A DNA stretch of 64,000 nt from Nereocystis luetkeana (Eukaryota; Sar; Phaeophyceae; Laminariales; Laminariaceae), in the NCBI GenBank assembly GCA_031213475.1, contig JARUPZ010000003.1, positions 11,971,580-12,035,579 on the forward strand, written 5' to 3'. A program made the position numbers and the translations under genes. Shown in pieces: positions 10,701 through 22,700 of this stretch. The number at the start of each line of letters is the position of its first letter. Position 1 is the first letter of the stretch. The notes beneath the pieces were generated by a model. The model did not search any database, had not been told where the DNA came from, and saw nothing but the letters and a program-made list of their open reading frames with translations.

Positions 10701-13700
10701 CAATGACTCGCAGCAGGACTTGGTGGTGAGCCGTCCGAAGCTTGGCAAAGTGTTCCGCTCTGAGGGTCCACGTCACACACCCGTACAGCAGGGTCTCAAT
10801 CACCTCGGCCTTCAGCATTCGGACTTTAAGGCTAAGGGGGGCGGTCGTCCTATCCTACAACTCCGGGCCGAACCGTTTGAGGCATGCTCGCATGAGGCGG
10901 ATCCGTCGGTCGATTTCGAGCGAGAGCGCAGCGTTTTCGTGGATAACGCCGCCTAGGTATAATAACTGGGTCGTCTGCTTATACCTTTGACCTGCCGCTT
11001 CGATGACGAGCGGTGGTGCGAGGGTTGTCCGGTCTGGTGTTTGTAGGACCATTGTCTCAGTCTTCTTTTCCGACACCGTGAGGCCTGCTGCTTCGAAGAT
11101 AGTCACGATGACTGTCATCATTTTTGCGAGCCCTTCAGCCGACTTCGAGACAATTCCTGCATCATCGGCGTACAACATGCCCCATACAGACCTTCGCACG
11201 CACGCCAACGGCTCCTCCTTCCCTGTTCGAACTACTCCAGCTTCACAGAGTTGGACCAAATCCCTTACAATGGCTTCGTCTTGGCTGAAGCGTACTAGTA
11301 CGACGTGTAACGCAGCAGCGAAGAACACGTTGAACAGTAACGGTGATAGTACACAGCCTTGCCGCAGCCCCTGCGTGACATCAAACCATTCCGAGAGCTC
11401 GCCGTCATCCGTACGCACGCGAGCCCGCATGCCATCGTGGAAATTACGGATAATTCTCAGCATCTTGGTTGGTACGCCAAAGCGTGTGAGTACCTTCCAT
11501 AACAGCTCTCGGTCGACAGAGTCGTACGCTTTCTGCAGATCGATGAATCACACGTATAAGGGGATTTTCCTCTATCGTCTGAGCTCTTGCAGCCGGCGCA
11601 CGACGAACAACATATTAATCGTTGATCGTGCGGGGCGGAAGCCGCACTGTTCCTCGGGGTATAGTTCCTCGGTCTCGCAGTAGTTGCTGAGGCCCAAATG
11701 CCCGTCGCCCCGGTGGTTCAAGTGGTTAACCTCGAATTCTACTTGTTTGAGTCCTGGGTTCGAGCCCCAGGTGGGTCGGACTTTGACTTTATTTGAAAAA
11801 ATAAAAAAGGATTCAATTGTTGAGAGCGCCTTGCAGCGTGGGTAGGCACAATTCGATGCGAGTCGACGAGGGAAGAAAAGGCTGAAATCTTCTCGCGATA
11901 AAAATGAAGGCTCGTACCGTAGCGGGAAGGGGGGAAGAGCCTGCTATGTGACCCCGGATCTGAGTTACGAGTTGGAAGGAGAGAGAGAAGATGGGCGAAG
12001 ATAATGAATGGGATGAGAAAAAAAAAAAAAAAAAAAGGATGGCAAGAGGGTGCCTGGTGGTGAAAAAAAACGTGCACATCTCGAATATTCATTCACAACT
12101 ACTGCTGGATGTCGACGGGTAGAAAGAACGGTATGTGTGTGTTCTTCACATAACACCTTTAGAACCGCAGTCCCGTTTTGTGGACAAACTACTTGAAATT
12201 TGAGTGGTTTGTCCCCAAAGCGAGACTGCGGTTCTAAAAGGGTTAAACCGTTCTTTCTACCCGTCGACATCCAGCGCAACCAGTGTCCGTGCCGATTCTT
12301 CAATCCTAGAAGAGACTCGTACAAGTTCTGTGGTCACGAAGCTACGCCACAGAGATACTACGTTGCCACGTATGCAGTAAGCACTGCAGTGGGCAATGCA
12401 ATGCCATGTCATCATACTAGATACGACAGGCACGACATACGCAATCTATGAAATAGTGAAACAAAAAGAAACAATCGAAGAGAAAACAAAAACAAAGTAG
12501 ACAAATCGAAAGAGAACAAGAAGAAAAATGAAAGCAAAAACTATTAATGGGAGAAACAATCTGTCGTGCCCCCCCCCCCCGCAGGCGAGGTGGCCAACAC
12601 TTGAAAAAGAACGGGCTGGCAAAAAGAAAAACTAACAAAAACACCACTGCTTGTAAAAAGAGTCAAGACACAGAACCAAGGAAAAAAAATGAAATAAATA
12701 ACAGAGGGAAAATAACAAAATAACAAAGGGAAATAACAGGCAGACCAAAGCCCAAAGCACCCTCCAGGTGGCGGCAGCAGTTTGTGGTACTATTAATAGT
12801 AGTATAGCCAGGTTCCCCCTGCTAATCCGCCTGGTACCTTGTTACCCAGACTGCCGTTTCCGCCCTGCGTTCGTCAACTATGCCCAGCCCCTTGGCGTCA
12901 GACAATACGAAACGAGCAGAGCGGGTTTGTCATCCAACCACGCCACACGGCTCCTTCAGTACGGCTTATCAATCAGAAAAGGAAGAGAGAAATAAATAAA
13001 ATGAAATCACGGAGAGTCAGCGCAAGAAAGAAAAAAACAAAACAAAAAGAGAAGACAAGGGAAGACCACGTTCGAACCAGCTGCACCAGTTGGTGGCACT
13101 AGTAGTATGGTCAAATTCTACCTCCTAGTCGGCCTGGTGCCTTGCTACCCTGTCTGCCATCTCCTTCCTACTTTCGTCTACCGCAGTTTCCCTTCTACCC
13201 CTCCTGTTCCCCCCCCTCTCTGCATTCCCTTGGTCGGGCTTTCTGCCACTTCTCCTGTTGCCCCCTCTACCCCCATTTCCTTGGGCACCATCCACGGCGG
13301 ATGCGCGGCGCTGCCTACTCATCTCAGCCTCAGCCTCGTGCCACCTCACCATGAACCGTTCGGCTACTTCAAGGATCCCCCGGTACCACTTCCCCGCCTT
13401 TTTGGCTGCAGTGAACCACAACGCGGTCTCAACTCCAAACACCAAGAGGGCAACTTCCGTTGACCCTTCGGTGGCTCGGGACTTCCGAAAGTCTTCGACT
13501 ATGCATCTATGCCAAGTCTTACACTGTCCGCCTGGTCTCGGGTTCTCCCCACCAGCTATCGTCCCGAACATTACCCGACTGGGTAATCGCTCCTTGCTTT
13601 ACCGTGCCACGCCCCCCGCAAAGAAGAGCCGCCGTTTACGAATGGTCGTTTCGATGCACTCGCAACGTGTCATCTTGAGGGCCTTCGCGTACGAGAGGGT

Positions 13701-16700
13701 GGCATGGTCAGTACGAAGTCGGCGCTGGAAGCCAATGACTCGCAGCAGGACTTGGTGAGCCGTTCGAAGCTTGGCAAAGTGTTCCGCTCTGAGGGTCCAC
13801 GTCACACACCCGTACAGCAGGGTCTCAATCACCTCGGCTTTCAGCATTCGGACTTTAAGGCTAAGGGGGGCGGTCGTCCTATCATACAACTCCGGGCCGA
13901 ACCGTTTGAGGCATGCTCGTATGAGGCGGATCCGTCGGTCGATTTCGAGCGAGAGGGCAGCGTTTTCGTGGATAACGCCGCCTAGGTATACTAACTGGGT
14001 CGTCTGCTTATACCTTTGGCCTGCCGCTTCGATGACGAGCGGTGGTGCGAGGGTTGTCTGATCTGGTGTTTGTAGGACCATTGTCTCTGTCTTCTTTTCC
14101 GACACCGTGAGGCCTGCTGCTTCGAAGACAGTCACGATGACTGTCATCATTTTTGCGAGCCCTTCAGCCGACTTCGAGACAATTCCTGCATCATCGGCGT
14201 ACAACATGCCCCATACAGACCTTCGCACGCACGCCAATCAATGGCTCCTGCTTCCCTGTGTGAAGAACACACACACACACTGCTGTCAGGACCAATATTA
14301 GCCTTGCACGTATTAAATACCTGGTACGTGCAGTTTCTCCACTGGTGGCTAAAGTATCTGTGGTACTACTGTACCTGGTACAATGGATGAATTTTCGAGA
14401 ATTCATCCAACTCTGCAGCCGGCTTCCTGTTAATAGGTGCCGTGGTTCGCGTGTCTACTAAGATTAATTTCGTGGGTTCGAGCCTCACCGAGTGCACACT
14501 CGTAACATATGTACGTAGGGGACGTTTTCTTGCTCAAAAATTGATGCAGAAAGCGCGACAGCGTGAGTTTTTGATAAGAATATAATATTAATATTAAGTA
14601 GCAACATTCGATGGAAATCGACGAGCATTGGGTGGGAGTGGGAATGCTGAACCCTATGCGTGATAAAGCTTAAGGCACGTACTTTTTTTTTTTTTTTTTT
14701 TTCCATCCCATTCATTATCTTCGCACATCTTCTTCTCTCTCTCCTTCCAACTCGTAACTCAGATCCGGGGTCACATAGCAGGCTCTTCTCCCCCCTTCCC
14801 GCTACGGTACGTGCCTTCATTTTTATCGCGAGAAGATTTTAGCCTTTTCTTCCCTCGTCGACTCGCATCGAATTGTGCCTACGTACTGGGGGGAAGGGAC
14901 GACACCTATGACCACGGCTGTCCAGAAGATCGCTGAGGGTAAAAGCCTCCTATGGAAGGTAAAAGTGATGATGAAACAAAAATATGAACGAAGAATAGGA
15001 AATAAAGACCACATCTACTTTTGTGTTGTAATTTGTAATTTGCATTCCTAATTCCTACGTACAAGGTATATTTATATATATATATATATTTTTTTTTTGC
15101 TCATCCCATTTATTTTCTTCGCATCTTCTTCTCTCTCTCCTTCCAACTCGTCACTCAGATCCAGGGTCACATAGCAGGCTCTTCTCCCCCCTTCCCGCCA
15201 CGGTACGTGCCCTCGTTTTTATCGCGAGAATCTTTCAGCCTTTTCTTCCCTCGTCGACTCGCATCGAATGGTGCCTACCCACGCTGCAAGGCGCTCTCAA
15301 CAATTCAATCCTTTTTTATTTTTATTTTTGCAAATAAAGTCAAATGTCCGACCCACCTGGGGCTCGAACCCAGGACTCAAACACAAGTAGAATTCGAGGT
15401 TAAGCACTTGAACCACCGGGGCGACCGTATATATATTATACCTGGTGGTTTATACTTTGTACTTTGTGGTGTTTCATCCCAATTATTGTGTTCGCCCCTG
15501 TTGTCGTTCTTGAGTCGTCACTATTACGGGGGGCCATAGTTAACAGGACCAAATTTTGTCAGTAAAAATGGTTAAACATACTGGTTTTTATGTATACCAT
15601 AGGTCCTGTTAACTATGGTCCCCCGTAATAGTAACTGAGATCCGGGGTCAGACAGCAGTAGGCAACGTGTCGTATGTTGCGTACGTTCTTCACATTAAAC
15701 CGTTCTTTCTACCCGTCGACATCCAGCATCCAGCACAACCAGTGTCCGTGCCGATTCTTCAGAGAGGTATGTTCAAGTTATGTGGTCACCAAATTACGCC
15801 ACAGAGATACGAACACGTTCTTACGAATGCAGTAGGCACAGTAGCAGTAGACAATGCAATGCCATGTCATCCTACAGCAGTGGTACTGGATATAGCCACG
15901 GCATACACATTCTATGAAAAGAGAAAACGAAAGAAAACATGAAAAAACAAGAACAAAAGGAGACAAATCGAAAGAAAAAAATAAACGAAATAGAAGGGGA
16001 AACTGTCGTGCACCTCCCGCAGGGGATGTGGCAAGGCACTTGGAAATAACGAGCTAAAGAAGACCACTACTTGTAAGACCTATGCCAACGGGAACGCCAA
16101 ATATTAAGAAAAACTTTAAATTTCAAAGATCCCCTCCAGAATGTTTTAGAGCACGCTTCCTATGGGCACGTTTAGAAAAACGAAAAGTTCCTAACTTTTG
16201 GAAAAACCCCACAAACTCAGGCCGATCTTTGGTTCGAAGCGGCGACATTCTGAGTCCTTGACATACATCGATCGACAAAACCAACGACTGCGTCATGATT
16301 CTGCGCGGAGTGCGCTCGTTAGGGGCTCCGACCCACCCTAGGGTCACCGTCTTTACACCATGGCCGGTGTCATGTGGCGGGAGCAAACCAAGCGTATGAT
16401 AAAAAACAATTGGCCGCTGGTGTGCACAAAACAGACGACAAAACTTCTGCATCCGTCTCGAATGGCGAAAAATAGACTTTTTTTCAGGTTTGGGAGGATG
16501 CCGTAGGACGCCGCCGGCAAGCTCTCGCCCCCTAGACCATGGATCCACCTGATATCTTCGAGGCCGTCATCTAGAGTCGTTGGCCTCGCCGGACACCGAG
16601 CGGGTTGGCCCTGGGCTGAGTCTATGTTGAGATCGAGCGTCGATCGTCGCACGAGCTGGTTTCTATCAGCGTGTTGGCAATTTGCAAGCAGAACATACCA

Positions 16701-19700
16701 AATTGCGCCGCCTGCAGCCGTTGGGGGGAAAAAAAAAGAAAAAACCAAACATTTGTATTTTTTTCCCCACAGCGGCGGTACGAGGAATTTTTCGGTTGTT
16801 CTTTGAAAGCAATGTGTTGGAGAAAAAAAAATTGGACTCCGCGTTTCCGTTGGCATAGGTCTAAACAGAGTAAGACGAAGAACCAAGGGAAAAAATATTA
16901 ATAGTATTAAATAGGCTCTTGTCTCTTCTCTCCTACGGTACGCGCGTTCCCTTCATTTTTATATTTACATCGCGAGAAGCTTTCAGCACTGCTGTCTTCC
17001 CTCGTCGACTCTCGTCGAGTTGTGCCCTCGAGTATCACTCTTGTGTTAATAGGCGCTCTCGACAGCAATTGGTGTCATTCCAGAATAAAAAGTTCCGTAC
17101 GGAGTCTCGAACCCCCGACATCAACCTTTAGAGTATTTATGTATTATTAGCACTCTTCACGGTTTACTGCTATAGACCATCGGGCCGATACGTACTTGGT
17201 GTCTTGTGCTGTACTGGTATTACTCTCTACAGAGAGCCCAAGATACCCAGCAGTATCCCATTTGTTAGCTAATCAAGTGCGAAATCCAAAAATTCGTACA
17301 AACGAGTAAGTACGACTTTTGAGCCATTTATAGGTACACTTAGTATTGCACTCGGGAAAAGGGTGTCTGGCCCTCCCTCTCATTGCGGCCAGCCCCCGAT
17401 CGTACTTATTATTGTTGGCTTAAAGGTTCCAGGAAGAGAAGTGGCGAAAATTGGGTATACCCGATGACTTTGTGGCCAAAATCGGGTACATTTCTTTTTC
17501 AGTGACCGCGAAGGCCCCAGAACGCCATCTCATTGGTCAACGCCGGCCACCACCCGATGCTGGCCACTTTTGCGCCGGGTATACCCGATTTTGGCGACCA
17601 AACACCCAAGAAGTACCTTATTATTGTACCCACCTACCCGAAAATGGCCAGACTATTCGACCACAACGACCAACCACCACCTTGGGACTCATGCCTCTCG
17701 TCCCGACGAAGGCGGGCAAGAACCATCTGCGTATGCCCATGACTAGGTTAGTTCTATTAATAGACTCGTTCATTCGCTTTCTCTCTGCTGTAGTACCGAA
17801 CCAACCGCACACAAACCACCGCTCTCCCTCCCTCTCGTCTCCTATCCCAGACCAAAGTTAGCACAGCCCTCTCTCTCCCCTTCTCTCGAACCAAAAGCAA
17901 CCTAAGCACAGCAGCATTATTAATAGTGGTGACGGGTCATGAGCAACGCCACCAACCTCGTGACAAATAAGGTGCTATCCAGACACAAAGAGTGGGCAGC
18001 ATAATCTCTTCTTACTTCTGGTCACCCGCTGGAATTCTTGCGTACAACAGGGTGTGTCCCACGCTATTTTCAGTACTAAAAATTTGAATTTTCTGATTTT
18101 CGTCCAGCCCTTCAGCCTGAAATTATCAGCAGTCAAGTTCGTACGGGTAATTGTAGTCGCGTTGTAGTCATGACGCATATTTTTGGCACGCACGCGCCGG
18201 GTTTTGTTCGGTGCTTTGGGCAGCATACGTATCCGGAATAAAAGCATCCGTATACGAGTAAATTGCGCTGCGTGTCGTCAACTATTGATACCTGGTAGTT
18301 AATAGTTGACGATACCCAGCATTAGTTCGTCCGTCATCGCCCAACTTTTCAGTACCTGTTGCCTTGCGGGACATATTTTTCGTATTGTTTCCCGAGGCGT
18401 CATCATCTCATGAGGACCGTATCGTGTCGCCACGATAATTGGCTCCATCATTTACGATACGAACAAGACACATTTTTACTAGTAAAATAGTACGAGTAGA
18501 CGAATGCTTTTATTCCGGATACGTATGCTGCCCAAAGCACCGAACAAAACCCGGCGCGTGCGTGCCAAACTATGCGTGATGACGACAACGCGACAACAAT
18601 TACCCGTACGAATTTGGCTGCTGAGAATTTCAGGCTGGAGGGCTGGACGAAAATCAGAAAGTTGCATTGTTAGTACTGAAAATAGCATGGGGCACACGCT
18701 GTTGTACACAAGAATTCCAGCGTGTGACCAGAAGTAAGAAGAGATGATGCTGCCCACTCTTAGTGTCTGGATATCACCTAATTTGCCACGAGGTTGGTAG
18801 CGTTGCTCATGATCCGTCACGAATATTAATAATGCTGCTGTGCTTAGGTTGCTTTTGGTTTGGGAGAAGGGGAGAGAGAGGGCTGTGCTAACTTTGGTCT
18901 GGGATAGGAGAGGAGAGGGAGGGAGAGTGGTTTGTGTGTGGTTGGTTCGGCACTAGAGCAGAGAGAAAGCGAATGAATGAGTCTAGAATTAATCTTATCA
19001 TGGACATCACGCAGATGGTTCTGGCTCTTCTTCGTCGGAACGAGAGGCATGAGCCCCAAGGTGGTGGTTGGTTGTTGTGGTCGAACGGTCTGGCCATTTT
19101 CGGGTAGGTAGGTACATTAATCGGGTACCTCTTGAGGGGATTTAGCCAAAATCGGGTATACCCAGCGCAAAAGTGGCGAGCATCGGGTGGTGGCCGGCGT
19201 TGACCTATGAGATGACGTCCTGGGGCCTTCGCGGTCACTGAAATAGACAGGTACCCGATTTTGGCCACAAAGTCATCGGGTATACCCGATTTTGGCCACT
19301 TGTCTTCCTGGGAGATGTCTCTGTCTACTCACTACTCAACTGTCAGATTGGGTTTCACGTATTTTTGGCTTCAATTGTACCTATAAATGGATTATACGGC
19401 GTACAGAACTCAATTAAAAACTTTTCTGGCAAAACTGTAATACGCCGTCCACGCGGGACCGTTGGAAGCAGGTGGACCGAGTTGTCAACCAAAAACGAAG
19501 TCATTGTGCGAAATCACGTTTTGTGGGGGAATGTGGATCGTAATCATATTTCACTATTACATACTGGTACCTGGTACCTGATATTTACAGCAACGATGTC
19601 TAGGGACAACATTTTCACCCCTCGACAGACAGCAACTTCGCCTCGACATGCCTTGACTGACACCAAGCTGCTTTGTTTAGTATAGTAGTATGAAATACTC

Positions 19701-22700
19701 GGCCCCACACCCGTGACAGCGCACGTTTTGCTTTGCTTGACATGTCTCCTGACATCTTTGATTCACATAGTACGGCACACTCCGTAATACGTACCAGGTA
19801 ATAACGTAATAGCCCAGTAGAAAGCTTGGTTGTTGGCTGGGAGAAGGTTGCATACTTGGCAGGAAAGAGCAAATATGTTGGGAGACATATCATGCCAGTC
19901 AAAATGTGCGCTGTAAGGGTGTATGGCCGAGTGTTCCAGACTAAAACCTACCTGGTAGTAGCTTGGTGCGAGTCAAGGCATGTCAAGGCAAAGTTGCTGT
20001 CTATCAAGGGGCGAAAGTGCTGTCCCCTGACATCTTTGGGGAAGAACCCCTTTTTGTAGGTCTAATACAGCTTGACCCTTTTAGGACCGCAGTTCCGTTT
20101 TGGGGACGAACTACTTGGAACTACTTGTAGTGTGGTTTGTCTCCCAAACGGGACTGGAGTACTGTAAGGGTTAAAGGCCATAAATAGGTGTAGCCCATAG
20201 CCCAAGTTGAATATTATAGCCACAGGGGGTTATTAATACTTGTACCTGGAACCGTTCAGCCAACGTTAGGTACTATCGGGCGCTAGCCAATCAGAGAGAG
20301 GCCACGAAGCCTTTCCCTTCGTGCAATATTTAGTGTATCTAGAAACGGCTCAACACGCGTACGGAGGTATACTTACTTCGGCTTACGTACGTATATTGTG
20401 ATATTTCGAAATTCGAATTGGTATCGTAGGAGTACTCGTGGTGTTTTTTCATACGTACCTGGTATCTGATACAGTCCATTTTTTATTTGCAACTGATTAT
20501 TAATAGTCGAAGAGTGAACCACCAAGTATTCGTTTTCGATGACAAATTCAAAACACCAAATTCAACCAAGGAAAGTCTTCTTGGACGTGTTCGCCGAGAC
20601 ATGGTGACACCCTTGAATACCTTGATGCGTATTGAATCTTTGCGGAGGTTTTGTGTTTGGCGCCTCAAGCCGACCCTCCGACCCGAACCCTAAGCCGAAC
20701 CCTATGCCAGTGGCCAGTGCTCGGTTGCTGTGCGCGGAAAGACTCTATGAATAGGCCTCGGGATGCTGCGACTAGGAAATACCAGTGATGGCAGCTACGG
20801 GAGTACACCTAACTTCCCGTAATTAGATTGAGCCGTCCGTTTTTTTTTTTTCACCTTGGTAATAGTTGAGCCCGATCCACCCCCCCCCCCCCCCCCCTGT
20901 TTTCTATAGTCGAAGCCCCCGCACACAGCGTGCAACACACAGCAACTGCACACAACCACAACACACGGCACACAGCACAGCGGGAGACGTCATGTACAGA
21001 ACATCTATCCACAATGTGTGCACGGCTGTCTCAGTTCCTTTTATGTTTTTTTGCTGTAAAAAAGCTTGTTAAAGGCTTGAAACAGCGCCTTCCGTACATG
21101 CTGTGGAAATCCGGGGATGATTCATTTTTGTCCCCGGTTTTATACCGTGATTGCCGTCCGTATTTTTTTTAATTGCTGATTTGCCGTAATTACGCGTCCG
21201 TAATTGTTTCAATCTCCCGTAGTTGCCATCACTGGGAAATACTATAGGGTGTTTGAGCGGCATATAATACACCTCAACCAATCAGCGTGCCTACATATCT
21301 ACCTTAGGAAGATTCTTACTATAAACCCTTGACTCCTGCCTGTGGTTGCCTCAATTGTTGTTTCGCATTTTGGAGTTGTCCATCTCGACGTGGCATGTTC
21401 CACGTAACCGAATCGAGCCACGCAAATTTGTGAGGTGTCTTCAGAAGCGAGAAGCCGCCATTGCGATAGCTACATAGGACCACCGGACACCGGACAGTTT
21501 CCATTTCCCAGACAACTCCATTGAGTGGACGGTCTCTGAATTCAACTGTGTCAGGGGCGATTTCGATAAATAGACAGCCGCCGCCGCCGAAAGAAATTGT
21601 CAGAACAATTTCAATTTATAGACAGCCTCCCAAATCTGTTCTCGAAATGGCCGCTCATGACACCCGCATTTTTGGGGACATACAGTCAGCAGTATAGAGT
21701 TTTACATGCGCCTGAAATTCGTATGATATACTCGTACTATTAATACTGTATATGTATAGTTATGTTCTACACACAAAAAAGTGGAACGTTCTTTTACTCG
21801 TTGAGCTTACCGGTATGTAGGGTGGAGGCAGGCAGTAGGCAGCATGCCTTTGAGGCACGCAGCAGGCGTTTCAGGCACTTGTATATATATAGATGAGCGT
21901 CCGCAGTTTTTTTTCCCTTGGATAGGCACGATATAAATCACAAATGCCTGAAAGAAAAAACGTGCCTATCAATTTGTCATATACCGAGCATGCCTTAACC
22001 CCTTTAGAACCGCAGTCCCGTTTTGGGGACAAACTACTGGAAATAAGACTGGTTTGCCCCCAAAACGGGGCTTCGGTTTTAAAAGGGTTAAACATTTTGC
22101 CGTGGACATGTTTGAAACCTGTTGAGTCCCCCAACGTACACCCTGTACTAATTTTAAGTAACTTTGCTCCAATGGGTAAATGCCTATCTTGTAGGTACTG
22201 TGGTTGTATCTGATTTTGGGAGTTCCGGCGTAGCGGCGTTATTGAAAAGTGCCTGCAAGGCCTCTTACGCGTGCCTGTCCGTGCTCTAAGAAAGATAGGC
22301 AAGACAAGCACGAAATCCGTGGTCAAGGCACGCCTCTTCCACAAAATGTTCAGCCATTATTTCAGGCAGGTCTTAAAGGTGGGGGCCGAAGATGAGTAGA
22401 CCCTACTCTGTATCCTATATATACCCCCTTTTCCCCTGAGTTTAGGAGTTTCCGTCTAACGGCGTTATTTTCATGTGCCTGCAAGGTCTCTTCGAATTCC
22501 GTTCGTCTCCTGCCGCAAGATACGTATTCAAGAAAAGGATGTTCAGACACGGTCTTTCAGAAAAGATGGTTGAAGCATGATTTCAAGCGCGCGGTGGTAC
22601 TGGACCACACTCTGGACAATGGGCAATGACCCCTGTAATAGCGAAATATAATATGGTGCAATGGACGGGTCTACCGCCGTCGGCAAAGGTTATCGATTGG

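Noticed and set aside
448-12036. tRNA genes suggested by A and B boxes
   Set aside because: The sequences continue into the same body and poly-A in every copy and cannot fold as a full tRNA with CCA-side pairing, so they are SINE heads.
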